64,000 nucleotides of DNA. It comes from Skeletonema tropicum (lineage: Eukaryota; Bacillariophyta; Thalassiosirophyceae; Thalassiosirales; Thalassiosiraceae). The DNA is taken from NCBI GenBank assembly GCA_037178625.1, contig CM074132.1:1736001-1800000 (forward strand), in the 5' to 3' direction. The number at the start of each line of letters is the position of its first letter. Within the stretch, counting starts at the first letter, position 1. The notes below the pieces were generated by a model. The model did not search any database and was not told the DNA's origin. It saw only the letters and a list, made by a program, of their open reading frames with translations. The position numbers and the translations under genes were made by a program. Below, piece by piece: positions 1-10,325 of this stretch.

Positions 1-383
1 AGACAACCTGCCCGCCTGTAAAACTTCCCGCCGAGGGAGGCAATCTCGACTGTCGGCGCAATGTATTACATCAACTTCACGACGCATAAATCGCCGCTGA
101 TGGTAGGTCAAATAGTAATCTGGAGTGCCCACAAGACCAAAATTTTATGCAGATTTCAATTTTGCACTCCACGGGCTGGTAGATGCAACGGTCGCTTTCG
201 TATTATTACATAGTTACGATGCTTATGATTTTGCACATTTTTCACCACCTCGCTTCACTATCATCCACTTATAGTGCACAAATGCCATTCCATAGCAGTT
301 TATCAATCAAATATATTTAGAATGCGTCAACATATATTTGTTTATGTGCAAATTAAACAAATATTAATCAATAACAATCATCG

Positions 384-2682
384 TCATTTCCTTCTTGGTG
401 GCATGCACCCCGTACCATCCCAAGGGAAGTCTTCTTCGTACAACTCTTCAGGTACAGTGCAAGTGTCCCAAACTTTGACGTTGTTGTCTCTCATCGCTCT
501 TCCATTAACGTCTCTTGTAATCACTAATTGATGATATTGCCTCCAAGCATCATCTGCATATTCCCTACCACATTTCCTACATCACATCTTTGATTTCTTT
601 CTTTTCCTTGGCTGGGGCACGGCAGTAGCAGGCTTGGGCTCATCTGCATCACCATCATAGTTTGTTACAGTTATTTGCTAGTCCTCAGTATCAATTGCAT
701 CCGTAAAGGGCTGCGCAACTGCCGGCATTTCAAGTTGACCAAACTCGGGAAGATACGTGACAGCTGTAGCTCGATTGATGCTTATCGTGCAACACTGTGA
801 TAGCCGGAGTGTGAGGACGAAGAGTGGCTGCCTCTACCGCCCTCCTCTTCATAGATTTATAGGCATTCTGAAGATGACTGGCTCTTTTGTACGTCAATGT
901 TGGCTTGGAATGACCAGAGTATCGACCCAGCTGTTCCAACTTGTAGCGAAGTCAGACCATCTTATTCCAGAGTAGTTATCGGCTTCATCTGTTCCTCCCT
1001 GGAAGTTACCGCCATTGTCTTTAAAGCATTCCCATTCGTCGTTTGAGCGCATTCTCTCTGTCGATCGATTTCTCCCAGTGAGTTTCGACAACCAACTCGA
1101 AGAAGTATATCGAGGGCAGCCTCCACTCCAGCATCAAGTCCATCATCGGAGAGATCATCCGCAGCTGCTGCCGCCATTCTGTCGAGCTCATCATCTACAT
1201 CGGAATCGTCACCAACCTGGCTTGGCGCTTGTGTGGTATTGATAATGCCAAAGGACTTACAAGTGCACTGTAATGACTTCGATGATAAGTACCCTCTCCG
1301 GAACGTCGACGTCTCCGCCATGCATGTCATTTGTGGCCGGCGAGTTTTCTCCTCTTTTTTTCTCCCCTTTTTTCGCCCCCAAATTTGTTGAAGCCCACAG
1401 CCTGAAAAAATTGCCACAATTCTATTACATCAAGTCCGTCCGTGAAAAATAAGAATCATAATAATGAAACAAAATCTGCTACGATTTACTCTACAAAACT
1501 ATGTCCCCATGTGCCTCTGAGTCATTGCCTGCCCCAATTGTTACAATTCAGCCACTGGTATCAATTGCACATACCCTTATTGAAATCCAATGGTAAGTTC
1601 TTTGCTGTTGCTGTTTTGATCCTAGTTTTGTAATCACCAATCCGGTTTCCCATGCCAAGAATAGTAGCTCCAGTGGCTCTCTTACTTGGTGCGAATTCAT
1701 TTAACTGACCATGACACTCACTAACTATTTCGTCTGCTGCAACTCATGACAGTTCTTGCACGTCGAACGATGCCAACATTAGCCTGCACCTCTGCATTGC
1801 GTTCAGCAACTTTGATCTATGTAGTACTTGGAGGAGTTCTTATCACCAGCATGTCCAGTAAGCGCAGAGAAGAAGAAGTAATTCATATCTTTGTGCTTGA
1901 TTGATCCCCCTTGACGGAGAGACTTGGCGGAATAATACTTCAGGACAGCCTCGGGTAATGCAGATCGGATAGTTTCAGTGACAAGCGTTGTTGCACCATC
2001 ATCTTTCCTCCCATAAAGCAATGGAAACAAAACCTGTTCCAATCCACTATTTTTTTTGAGTTGGACCTTCGTTAAAGACCATCTTCACACAAAGCAAACA
2101 TACCCATGGTGCAATACCAATCTTTGAAACACTATTCATCGGCCACTCATGCCATTGCGTAACCTTGGATCGTTCTCTTCTCCTTCCATGGAGTGTTCGT
2201 CACATTCCACAAACAATCGAAGTACCAGTCTCTGAACGTTTGAAATTTTGCCTCCCCTCCCCTTCCAATTGCCTCGGCGATAGAGTGAATGATGGCTACA
2301 AATTATAATTGTTCTCCCCATCGTCGGCATTTGTGATTAGGTGAATAAATATGTGCTGCAGATCACATAGGCGATGCGGATATTTGCCTTCCTCGTCATC
2401 CAAGCCAAGGCAATCATACAATGGCCGGATATCCTCCTGCCCAATCATGCCATCGCCACGATACAACAGATGAAATAATTTCAATTGGATCTCTTTTTTG
2501 ACACCAGGTTTTAAATTCTTCCAAAACTCCGGCACGGCCTTTTTGTCGTTCCGGTTGAGGTCCTTCCAATCGAGATGATCAGGATAGTCTTCTCTGAGGT
2601 ATTTAATAATCTTCCCAATGTACGTCTCGAGGACTGCTGATGTCACTAGGCGATTACTGTCGCTGTTCCGCGGACGTTGCAA
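384..2682 (-). pseudogene. Decayed tyrosine-recombinase-like mobile-element gene (minus strand)
   Basis: I read this as one broken minus-strand gene. Its 5' part (2682 to 2296) gives 128 residues with YIGKIIKYLREDYPDH and WKDL, a pattern I associate with the N-terminal part of diatom Crypton-like recombinases. The middle (2042 to 1803) contains SLRQGG, then ALTGHAGD, then SSKYYID, in the R...H...Y order of the tyrosine-recombinase C-terminal catalytic box. Acidic, Ala-rich sequence follows (1417 to 962), then a basic stretch (939 to 730), and finally a readable tail from about 735 to 386. The tail runs RKRKKSKM, stop, CRKCGREY...WRQYH...VWDTCTVPEE...MPPRRK, a zinc-finger-like basic end. Two in-frame stops (near 693 and 600) and several frame changes break it. 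That all pieces belong to one gene is inference from strand and order. The recombinase assignment is moderate; the tail is unassigned. Confidence 0.45.
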
Positions 2683-2836
2683 ATTTTCATCAAAGTTGAT
2701 GGGGATAAATCGTGACGCTGTAAACCTGCAAAGATCAATAACGATAGATTCTGGATCGACAAGCTCTTCCGGGTTTATTTGTGCAGGGCGATCACGAGAC
2801 TTTCGATATGCAACCCACAGTCTGAATGCAGACTGG

Positions 2837-2954
2837 TTGTTTCGAAGGGCTTCGCCGAGGTTGCGTTGGCCTCGGGGGGCTGAGCCGCCGCCTAGGGCGC
2901 GGCGTCCTAATACACCGCTTTAGCGGATGGTAAAGCGGAGGGTATTGTTTCGAA
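2837..2954. mobile_element. 98-bp GC-rich hairpin insertion flanked by 10-bp direct repeats
   Basis: TTGTTTCGAA occurs at 2837-2846 and again at 2945-2954. Between them lies a 98-bp GC-rich block with nested short inverted repeats (GGCTTCGCC, CCGCTTTAGCGG) unlike the AT-rich surroundings. It looks like a small non-autonomous insertion with a target-site duplication. The family is unknown, and no coding capacity is present. Confidence 0.45.
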
Positions 2955-3457
2955 CTCTCAATCTCATGGTGAGTGTGTTTTTCCTATGGATGATAGCAGT
3001 GATTCTTTTCGGCCATCATCTTAGATAGTGCTAGTCTCTCGAAAAAGTTGGTGGTTATTTGTGTATTATCGTGGTTATTTTGACGAAATAACGGGGAGAA
3101 CAGCCTCACCAAACACCCGGCTAAAATTCGCCACTTCGTGGCGGGAGACGGCGAATTCGCGTCTTCGACGCGAATTCGGGCAAAATTCCGGAAATCTGAG
3201 GAGCTCTAATGAAGTAGAGTGTGTAACATTGTAGGTACGTGGGCACAACCACCCATCCCACACAAGTACGTGGGCACAACCATCCATCCCACGCAGAGCG
3301 CAGAGACGTTGACCGGTATTTCAATTTGCAAAATCTCATTCACAACTTTCACTTCAGAAAGCTCTGATTTTGGGGTGATGGACAGGCAAGCGGGTGTCCG
3401 GACTTTATCCCCACTTTTCCGTCATCCCCTGGTCCGAGCGAGCTTGCTTGCTGCCAC
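2955..3457. other. Gene-free stretch with two C(TTC)G hairpins and a 30-bp direct repeat
   Basis: I see no gene here. There are two perfect hairpins: 3129-3143 (6-bp stem) and 3152-3178 (12-bp stem, arms CGAATTCGCGTC), both with a TTC loop closed by C-G. A ~30-bp unit beginning GTACGTGGGCACAACCA is repeated in tandem at 3235 and 3265. Confidence 0.5.
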
Positions 3458-4637
3458 ATAAAGGCCGTGCGCGTCGATTTTTTGGAACCGGAGCATTTCC
3501 CGCATTTTTTTGTTAGTGAAATGCTCTAGCTTTGGGCCATGGTGGCCAAAATTAAGTTTCAGGGAAGTGGTTTACATGCTTGTCCCGCGATACTATCCTT
3601 TAGTTGACTATTATGAGAGTATATAAGACGGTTAGAGTAACTTTTACACCGCCTGTCCGTCTCATATTTTTCTTTTTGGACTCTCACAAATTATTTAGTA
3701 AACCGCTAGCGTTAGAGCAGCCGTATGCAAAAATCATTATTCATATCATATACATCACCTGAGAGCATTTTTTATGAGGTTTTTAACGATATCAAGAACA
3801 TCGATCACACACAAGGTCTTCTAGTTTATTTACTTAGTCCTTTCTGAGTACCGGATACCCTCTATTTCACAAAAAACTTGGTCTGTCATGCGCCAGGTGT
3901 AAAAGTTACTCTAACCGTCTTATATGTACTGAGGGGCAGGTGGTAAAGCCTTATATTTTCGTCGAGATATCCCAAGCATTTTTTGAAAACGGTACTTTTG
4001 TACCGTTTTGTGTAGAGCTCTGGTATGTTTCTACGTGAGAGGCAAAACGGTACTTTTGTACCGTTTTCAAAAAAGGCGGTAGGCCTCGTGTAATTTGTTA
4101 GAACAAAGTATGAGCCATTGTGTGGCCTATAGGTATTATTATTGCGTACAAGGGCTACAGGTTTTTTGAAAAGACGCCGTTAGGAGCTGCCTAGCTTTGC
4201 CTGCTAACAAGTTGGAGTTTGAAAACGGTACAAAAGTACCGTTTTCAATGCCTACGGGTCCTGAGCCCAACGGCAAAACGGTACAAAAGTACCGTTTTCA
4301 AAATGGTTGGGATACTTACCTGCATTTGAAGGTGCTCTCTAGCTTGGTACTAGCTTTGATGGCTGATGGCCTGCCAAATTTGTGCAGCAAAAAGCTAGTG
4401 GACTCTCACATGCATTTCTCAGCGGAGCATTGGAATTATTTTACAGCCAACACATGTATAGAACCCCCATTATGGTCGACAAAAGGATGGTGATACTGGA
4501 AAAGCATATTCGGCAACTCCCCAAAATATAATTTTGGCCATTGTGGCCCAAAGCTAGAGCATTTCACTAACAAAAAAAATTGAAAAAAGGCTCCGGTTCC
4601 AAAAAACGAAGATTTTGGCGCGGCGCACGGCCTTTAT
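3458..4637. mobile_element. Foldback-type non-autonomous element with ~95-110 bp imperfect TIRs
   Basis: Sequence at 3458-3556 (AAGGCCGTGCGC...GGAACCGGAGC...GTGAAATGCTCTAGC...TGGCCAAAATTA) returns as an imperfect reverse complement at 4528-4637. Weaker inverted similarity continues inward. Inside are four hairpins with 10-bp arms AAAACGGTAC/GTACCGTTTT. The two at 3986-4009 and 4044-4067 have a TTTT loop, and the two at 4222-4245 and 4275-4298 have AAAA, as expected of a mirror-image element. The left half is longer because it hosts a nested 305-bp MITE. No transposase is present, so it would need a partner in trans. Class and target-site duplication are not resolved. Confidence 0.7.
3621..3925. 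mobile_element. Nested MITE with perfect 30-bp terminal inverted repeats
   Basis: Positions 3621-3650 begin ATATAAGACGGTTAGAG and end GTAACTTTTACACC. Their exact reverse complement is at 3896-3925, so the inverted repeats are 30/30 identical. The 305-bp element lies within the left arm of the larger foldback element and accounts for part of that arm's extra length. It has no ORF. Its inner TIR motif GTAACTTTTACACC recurs in the palindromes of the tandem unit near 21690. Confidence 0.7.
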
Positions 4638-4753
4638 TTTATTGAATCGTGTGGGTTTTTCGCATCGGTTGTCTCTAGATAGTTTTAAGCGTCACCACAC
4701 CCACAGTCTGTCTGTTGTGTTTGATGAAAGGAACCTCCTCAAGTATCCCTTGA

Positions 4754-5496
4754 GTGCATGCAGAGAAGGACAGAGCGATGACGAGCAAGAACCGAGGTCC
4801 AGTTCCAGTCTATGACTTGATGATGTCCTCTGATGGAGTGGGGGGAGCAAATGGAGCTAAAATCGAGCCCGCCCTACGCATCTACCCCGGATCCCACCAT
4901 ATGTGCATAACGAATGAGGATCTTGATCAAGGGCGAGGCAACGGGACTCTTCGCAAGTGCTTGAAACTCAAACTCAAAAAGGATGGGCGGGAGAGGGAGA
5001 GGAGGTGGAAAAATTGGGATGGAAAGAAGGTATGGACTGTGTCGGTTGACGACATCGAGTGGGTGAAGTTCGAGCATTACCCAACCACCGGCACCAAAGC
5101 ACGGACCTTCAAGCTCAAACCACAAGAATTCTCAGCCACAATCAAGTTCCCTCTGACTGAAACAATAACTACAACCATGCAACGCCAAGGTCAAACAGGT
5201 TCCTGTCAACTCTAACATAGCAACAACAGGCCACAAGCTGCAGGGGATGTTCAAAGACGTCCTCATCGTCAATGACTGGAATTATCGATCGTGAACTGGG
5301 TCTACGTTGTCTTGTCGAGGGTGAGAACACTAACTGGACTCTATCTGATGAAACCCTTAGACCTGGAACGCAGCTTCAACGTCCCTCAGAATCTCATTCG
5401 CTTCGAGCAACGATTGAAGGCCAACAAAGAACTACCAATTCTCGACATGTTGGGTTACCAATCAAATGCGGAGATCGAAACGATGCAGTGAAGAGT
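4754..5496 (+). pseudogene. PIF1-like DNA helicase, C-terminal fragment, frameshifted
   Basis: The first frame gives 153 residues including LRIYPGSHHMCITNEDL...GNGT and a lysine-rich loop. At about 5198 the reading shifts +1 into VPVNSNIATTGHKLQGM, and at about 5289 it shifts back into NWVYVVLSRVRTLTGLYL. TGHKLQG matches SF1B helicase motif V and YVVLSRVRTLxGL matches motif VI of PIF1-type helicases. The N-terminal Walker A/B half is absent, so this is a fragment. Such helicase pieces are common in diatom mobile DNA (family knowledge). No element boundary is visible, and two frameshifts mean no intact product. Confidence 0.6.
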
Positions 5497-5635
5497 TCAT
5501 AAGTCATCTAAAAGTAATAAGAAAGTTCATAGAAATAGAAATAGCAGCTTAGCAGATTTTGACAGAAAACAAGAACTTATTCTTACAGTAGTACGAGTCG
5601 GTACGAGCTCTGAGAGTGAGAGAGAAGAGAGCGGA

Positions 5636-5678
5636 AGCACGAAAGCCGGGAGAAGCTTGCCCTGCCGCCGCACGCCAA
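5636..5678. repeat. 43-bp dispersed repeat, inverted copy at about 36093-36134
   Basis: The block AGCACGAAAGCCGGGAGAAG...CCGCACGCCAAT stands just upstream of the duplicon A FCP promoter. It recurs reverse-complemented inside the extra DNA between the KOW-like and FAD genes of duplicon B. It marks the left edge of the homology shared with other FCP promoters (about 5680). Confidence 0.6.
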
Positions 5679-5679
5679 T

Positions 5680-5918
5680 GTACTGTGGTGGATGACAAAT
5701 AATCAGCTGTGTGACGGTGAAGATGGATGGTGTGAGTACCGTAGCATGTCACAAGAGTCGCTATGACACCTGCTCCCGCTCCAGCGCATGCGAAGCACGC
5801 AACTTGAAGCTTGAAGCCACAAGATTTGCAGAATTCAAACTTCAGATATCAAACTAACAAGCATTGCTCGCATGCACTTTGCTCATAAATTCAAAACAAC
5901 AACAACAAAATATCAATC
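5680..5918 (+). promoter_or_regulatory. FCP upstream region conserved across the FCP copies
   Basis: About 240 bp upstream of the start are shared with the other FCP genes: TGGTGGATGACAAATAATCA, a GTGTGAGTACCGTAGCATGTCAC block, CATGCGAAGCACGCAACTTG, and an A-rich leader with (ACA) repeats ending ATATCAATC before ATG. No classic TATA box or RBS is expected or seen. Promoter function is inferred from position and conservation; light control is family knowledge only. Confidence 0.5.
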
Positions 5919-6551
5919 ATGAAGTCTGCCATCATCGCTGCCCTTATCGGCTCTGCCGCCGCTTTCGCCCCTGCCCAAAACAAGGCCGCCACCACCTCCT
6001 TGAACGCCTTCGAGGATGAGCTCGGTGCCCAGCCTCCTCTCGGATTCTTCGATCCCTTCGGCATGCTCTCTGGAGACTGCTCTCAAGAGCGCTTCGACCG
6101 TCTTCGTTACGTTGAGATCAAGCATGGACGTATCGCTCAGCTTGCCTTCCTTGGCCAGATCGTCACTCGTGCCGGAATCCATCTTCCTGGAAACATCGAC
6201 TACGCTGGGAACTCCTTCGACTCCTTCCCCAACGGTGTTGCCGCCTTGATCGGACCTGATGCCATCCCCTTCGAGGGACAAGGCCAGATCATCGCCTTCA
6301 TTGGCTGGTTGGAGATTGCCTTCATGCGTGATGTTCCCGGAACTGGAAATGAGCACGTTGGTGACTTCCGTAATGGATACATTGACTTCGGTTGGGATGA
6401 CTTTGATGAAGAGACCAAGCTTCAGAAGCGTGCTATTGAGTTGAACAACGGCCGTGCTGCCATGTTCGGAATCCTCGGACTTATGGTCCATGAGGAGATT
6501 CAGCCCCTTGGATATGATCCCGATCTTCCCATCATTGGACACCTTCAATAA
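5919..6551 (+). CDS. Fucoxanthin-chlorophyll a/c binding protein, copy 1 (duplicon A)
   Basis: A 210-aa light-harvesting protein of the LHC superfamily. It binds chlorophylls a/c and fucoxanthin in the thylakoid and passes energy to the photosystems. Residues 1-15 are a signal peptide and SAAAF-AP (12-18) is the ASAFAP-type cleavage site for import through the four plastid membranes. Helix 1 carries EIKHGR (66-71) and helix 3 ELNNGRAAM (174-182), the paired chlorophyll-ligand/ion-pair motifs; helix 2 is near 122-136. There is no intron. The protein is identical to the five other copies. At variable silent sites this copy alone has CGC at R58, GGT at G158 and ATT at I194. Its 3' region carries the palindrome ATTGTATACAAT. 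Lhcf-type is likely; exact subfamily numbering is not assigned. Confidence 0.95.
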   Translation: MKSAIIAALIGSAAAFAPAQNKAATTSLNAFEDELGAQPPLGFFDPFGMLSGDCSQERFDRLRYVEIKHGRIAQLAFLGQIVTRAGIHLPGNIDYAGNSFDSFPNGVAALIGPDAIPFEGQGQIIAFIGWLEIAFMRDVPGTGNEHVGDFRNGYIDFGWDDFDEETKLQKRAIELNNGRAAMFGILGLMVHEEIQPLGYDPDLPIIGHLQ

Positions 6552-6894
6552 ATTGTTTGTTTGATAAATTGTATACAATAATAACCACATGTTGTACATA
6601 TAGACAGGAGGAACACAACACGCTCGTACGTTTTTTGTGCTTGAGCCGAGTCTTTGGAAGAGGAGGAACTCAAAGCTAGATAATGTGTGCCTACCATAAT
6701 AATAAAAGAACCAATTCTCTTCTACACATGATAGAATTATACTTATTGAATATAGATTAGCTGGCTGTGTGATATAGTAGTTTCTTTCTACAGTTCAAGT
6801 CATAACAAATCTTTACTCTAGCCTCGTGTATCATTCTGTGCAAGTCAGCAGAGTTTGATTGTGCTTTTAGCATGACAGGTATGATATCTTCAAA
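6552..6894. other. FCP/KOW-like convergent intergenic region (A)
   Basis: Short A/T-rich 3' region between convergent genes, homologous to 35146-35490 in duplicon B. It contains ATTGTATACAAT and AATAATAAAAGAA-type stretches that may serve 3'-end formation. No gene is seen. Confidence 0.5.
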
Positions 6895-7467
6895 TCATGC
6901 TTTATTTTGAGATTCTTCAAATTTAGCAATTCTTTTCGCCTGCTCCCCCATCTTTAATTTGTCTAATTTGAACGCCGTGCAAGATAGTCCATCAAACGCA
7001 ATAGACACATCTCTTTCCCCGTCTTGATCCTTTGCAGATTGATCCTCTTCTTCCTTCTTCTTGACTAATTCATCTTCTGCAAAATAATGAACAAACATAT
7101 CATTCCCAAACAATTCATTTTCCTCCAAAGTATGAAATCTCACATGAACTGCCAAGTGTTCATCCACAAACTCGGCACAGCAACAGGTAGGGTCCACATC
7201 ACACTTCTCCCACGTTTCAATGACCGTGCCGGATAATCCTCTCAGGTTCTTTCCAGCCTTGAGTACATCGTCTATGACGGTGACGGTGTCTCCTACTGAG
7301 AATGACGTCACGCTGGAATGGTCTACCATGTGGAGTGGTGGTTGTGTGTTACGGTAGTGACCACTGATTGTGACATGACTTTGAGAGCTGGAGAGGAAGC
7401 CATTGGAGAGTTGCAGAGTGGCCATACATAGAAGCACGAGGCAGGGAACAACGGAGGAGATCATCAT
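6895..7467 (-). CDS. Plastid-targeted SH3/KOW-like small protein, copy A
   Basis: A 190-aa protein. Residues 1-23 (MMISSVVPCLVLL...LSNGF) look like a signal peptide with a phenylalanine at the predicted cut, as in diatom plastid presequences. The core (about 55-135) reads SFSVGDTVTVIDDV...LRGLSGTVIETWEKC...CCAEF...LAVHVRFHTLEE...FVHYFAEDELV. This is a beta-rich VGDxVxV...GxxGxV...VxF...H(F/Y)xxDEL pattern like KOW/SH3-type domains, including the ferredoxin-thioredoxin reductase variable chain and related plastid proteins. The C-terminus is a charged helix. It is divergent from the FAD gene across 357 bp, suggesting a shared promoter region. Function is not known; the FTR-like comparison is a fold-level resemblance only. 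Confidence 0.6.
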   Translation of the reverse strand: MMISSVVPCLVLLCMATLQLSNGFLSSSQSHVTISGHYRNTQPPLHMVDHSSVTSFSVGDTVTVIDDVLKAGKNLRGLSGTVIETWEKCDVDPTCCCAEFVDEHLAVHVRFHTLEENELFGNDMFVHYFAEDELVKKKEEEDQSAKDQDGERDVSIAFDGLSCTAFKLDKLKMGEQAKRIAKFEESQNKA

Positions 7468-7824
7468 GAACTACATTGGAGCACTGACGATATATAGGAG
7501 TATTCTGTAGCACTATCTACCACGGAGAAACTGAGCTGAGAGCGAGGTCGATTTTTTGGCCAAATTTTATTCCAAAAAAAAATACAAAAAGATGGTCTAT
7601 GTATGGACGGACGGATGCCCCTGTAGGATAGTACTAATTCCTGTGTGACTTCGTTGTCATATCATCAGCTATCCGGTATTGAAAAGTCCGCGAACTATCC
7701 TCCTCTTGATTGGCGCAAAGCCGCTGCATGCACGCAACCCGCAACGAAAGAACTCAATCGATACGAACACACTTGGCAGTTGGCAGCACATCATTACTAT
7801 GCTGAATGCTACGAATGAATAACA
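7468..7824. promoter_or_regulatory. Divergent KOW-like/FAD gene intergenic region (A)
   Basis: 357 bp between divergent starts, much of it conserved in duplicon B: CCACGGAGAAAC, GATGGTCTATG, CCTGTAGGATAGTACTAATTCC, ATCAGCTATCCGGTATTG. Conservation between duplicons reflects common descent and is not proof of regulation. A lacks the ~170-bp extra block seen in B. Confidence 0.45.
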
Positions 7825-8361
7825 ATGATCTCGTCTAGAATAATATCCAGTACTTCTTCAGCAGCAGCTCGCCGATCAGCACTGCAGGCTGCGAAACAAC
7901 AACACCTCTCCACAAAGCCATCATCATCGGCCTCCACATCAAAATTATCCACCGCTGCAGCCGTCTCAGTAGTATGCTCCCTATTCCTTCTCAGTGATCC
8001 AATAATATCATCTGCATTATTTACCAACAACGACAGTGATGATGTCAATAATTCCTATTGGGCAAGGGATCTCCAGCATGAGATGATGAAAGGAGGACAT
8101 CAGAGTGCCCAGCAGCAGCAGCAGCAGCAAAAGTCTTGGACTGGAAGTCAATTACGAAATGCGCACAAGTTCTACAGCAGTGGCAATGGTGACCAATCCA
8201 CATCTCAACAGGGCGGTGATCATGATGGCAACACGCCAACAACCAATAGCGTTACTGATCTGCCAAAACAAGCAAGAATTGTAATTGTCGGGGGAGGATT
8301 TGCAGGGTTACATACTGCTTTGGCATTGGCAGAGAAAATGTCCGTATTGAATAACGGTCGT
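7825..8361 (+). pseudogene. FAD-dependent oxidoreductase (DAO family) copy A, 5' fragment
   Basis: Encodes the first ~179 residues of the enzyme that is intact at 36589-38751: a Ser/Ala/Arg-rich, acid-free N-terminus (1-44) suggesting organellar targeting, a hydrophobic segment (about 45-65), a Gln-rich linker, and the Rossmann strand RIVIVGGGFAGLHTALALAE with the dinucleotide-binding glycines. The reading frame then runs into a LINE at 8362 and stops at 8388. The remainder lies at 10532-12160. The encoded fragment holds only the ADP-binding strand and cannot be an active enzyme. Confidence 0.85.
8345..8361. repeat. Target-site duplication of the LINE, left copy
   Basis: TATTGAATAACGGTCGT, identical to 10515-10531. 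The uninterrupted duplicon B has the sequence once (near 37109). Confidence 0.9.
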
Positions 8362-8384
8362 ATGACTGCTACCGAGGTAAGGGG

Positions 8385-10124
8385 GTGATCTACAAACGAG
8401 GAGAGACAGCCACTGGTGAAAGCTTTATTCAGAAGCTAACAGAACAACCAATGCAAAGTGGGTTCTACAAATATGAATGTGACGTCAACGCTATACCGCT
8501 AGAGTGTTATCCGATGAAAATGACAGAGGTAGATGAGGGTGTATGGACTCGCCGTCCGTATCAGATGGCACAACAGCAACAGCAGGAAGCTAAGCCTCCG
8601 GGATACGTGACCGAAAATACACACCTACCAGGCACGGAAATGAAGCCAAAGAAGACAGGTAGTGATGGTTCTGTCCTTCGAGTGCACAATGTGGCAGCGG
8701 CAGCATGGATTATCCCAACTAATCAAAACGAGTATGTCAAGGCATGTTTTTTGATGACAAACGTCAGCTCAGTAAACTCGTACCGAGCTGAATTGGAAGG
8801 GTTGTATCGAGCGCTGTATCACATACAATATCTTGGCATAGAATTGGGGCCAGACGACGATATTACTCAATGGTTTGATAATGAGTCAGGTGCTTTTACG
8901 AGTAATCGGCCAATGAAGACAGGACGGGACACAATACAACCTGAAGGAGATCTTCTGATGGCAATACAGCATCTACGGCAGAAGTTACCATTTGGAGTAA
9001 TTAGTCAGCACGTCCGAGGACACCAAGATACGGCCAAAAAGAAGACGGAACCGGACGAAAGTGACTGCGATTCATTAGAAACCACGGAAAGCGCATTGGG
9101 AAAAGAGAAAGACTTGGATGGATTGGATGACAACGCTATGATCAACATTGCGTGTGACGAATTAGCGGGAGAAACATCGGCAGCAGCCATTGAGAATCCC
9201 ATCCAACTACCACCTGAGCAAGAAATATTACAGATGCCGTATGAGGGATCAAAAGCAGTTTTACGAATAGGGAATAAGTGGATCACAGCTGGGATGCGAA
9301 GCCACGTCAACAAAGCGCGTCGGGAACCAATCCTCCGGAAATATATCAAGCGAAGACACGGATGGACGGACGAGCAATATGACAATGTGTATTGGATGAC
9401 GATAGGGGAAGTGAGACGGAAAAGTACCCTTAGCCAGCAGCGATTTACCTGCAAACTAATGCATGGCCTCCTCCCAGTGAATCACGTGAAGCAACATGAA
9501 ACGCAAGTATCGCAGTGTCCGAACTGTCGGCAGTGTGATGACGAAACAATAGCACACGTGTTTCAATGTTCCCACCCGGATATGGCTGCGAAACGTGCTG
9601 CAATTATAGCAGCACTCCGGAAGAAAGGACTCCGGAAAATATCACGAAAAATACTACTCAGAGTGGCAAACTTGGTAGAACAATATGCAAACGAAGGCGA
9701 GATTCGAACCACATCAGAATGCCCGAGGATCCAGGAAGCACTGGAAGCACAACGTGACCTCGGGTGGGATGACTTCTTCAGAGGATATCTGGTAAAAGAA
9801 TGGTATCAAGCATTGGAGAGTACTCATCATGGGGACGCCCACCAGCAGTTTTATCAACTCCAAAAATTGATCTGGTATGAAGTTGCACTACCGCAGTGGC
9901 ATGAGCGAAACAGACTAGCTCATGGAACTCAGTCATTTGACAAGCAAATAGAGAGTGCACATTTAGCAGAGCAATTGGTATGGTACAGTCAACATCGAGA
10001 GGAGATGCCGCCAGGCTTTCACCAACGGTGGGCAAATCATAGTATTGACGAAATAAGCAATATGGATATGGCTACTAGGCGAATGTGGGTGCATCACCTC
10101 AAGATAGGCAGGCAAGCGGTCTAG
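8385..10124 (+). pseudogene. LINE ORF2 C-terminal part: RNase H and zf-RVT-like domain
   Basis: 579 readable residues. The RNase H domain (about 90-262) has the acidic set D94 (SDGS), E136 (SYRAELEG), D165 (WFDNES) and D258 (ACDELA), with QHVRGHQD near 208-214. A C-x2-C-x9-H-x3-C cluster (C378, C381, H391, C395) matches the cysteine/histidine finger found at the end of many LINE reverse transcriptases. The ATG used is simply the first in frame after the truncation point; the real start and RT domain lay upstream and were lost. The frame ends at TAG (10122-10124), immediately followed in the same frame by ATG and 66 more codons. Confidence 0.8.
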
Positions 10125-10325
10125 ATGCGAGCAGAACAGCGGAAGAAAAGTCAACGAACTTTATCGTTCTACTTCAATGAATTCGGCCCACCACTACCGC
10201 CACCTCAGCGGCAACGTGTGGCTGATGAAGCCGAGGAACACGCAAATAGAGTAGTATTGTATCGTGAGGAGGGACAGCCGACAATAGACGCAGTCCTCAA
10301 TGAACTCGAGAAATCGACGACGTAA
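10125..10325 (+). pseudogene. In-frame 66-aa continuation of LINE ORF2 with a PIP-box-like motif
   Basis: Starts with the ATG that directly abuts the TAG of the preceding frame and is in phase with it, so one nonsense change (or readthrough/restart) separates the two. Residues 10-17, QRTLSFYF (10152-10175), fit the PCNA-interacting PIP-box consensus Q-x-x-(I/L/M)-x-x-(F/Y)-(F/Y) and follow a basic EQRKKS stretch. The rest is Pro/Glu-rich. It is probably the true C-terminus of ORF2 in active family members (inference). Confidence 0.5.

Noticed and set aside
5913..6599. 228-235 codon open frames antisense to every FCP gene
   Set aside because: They follow from the FCP codon bias on the opposite strand, recur at every copy, and resemble no known protein.
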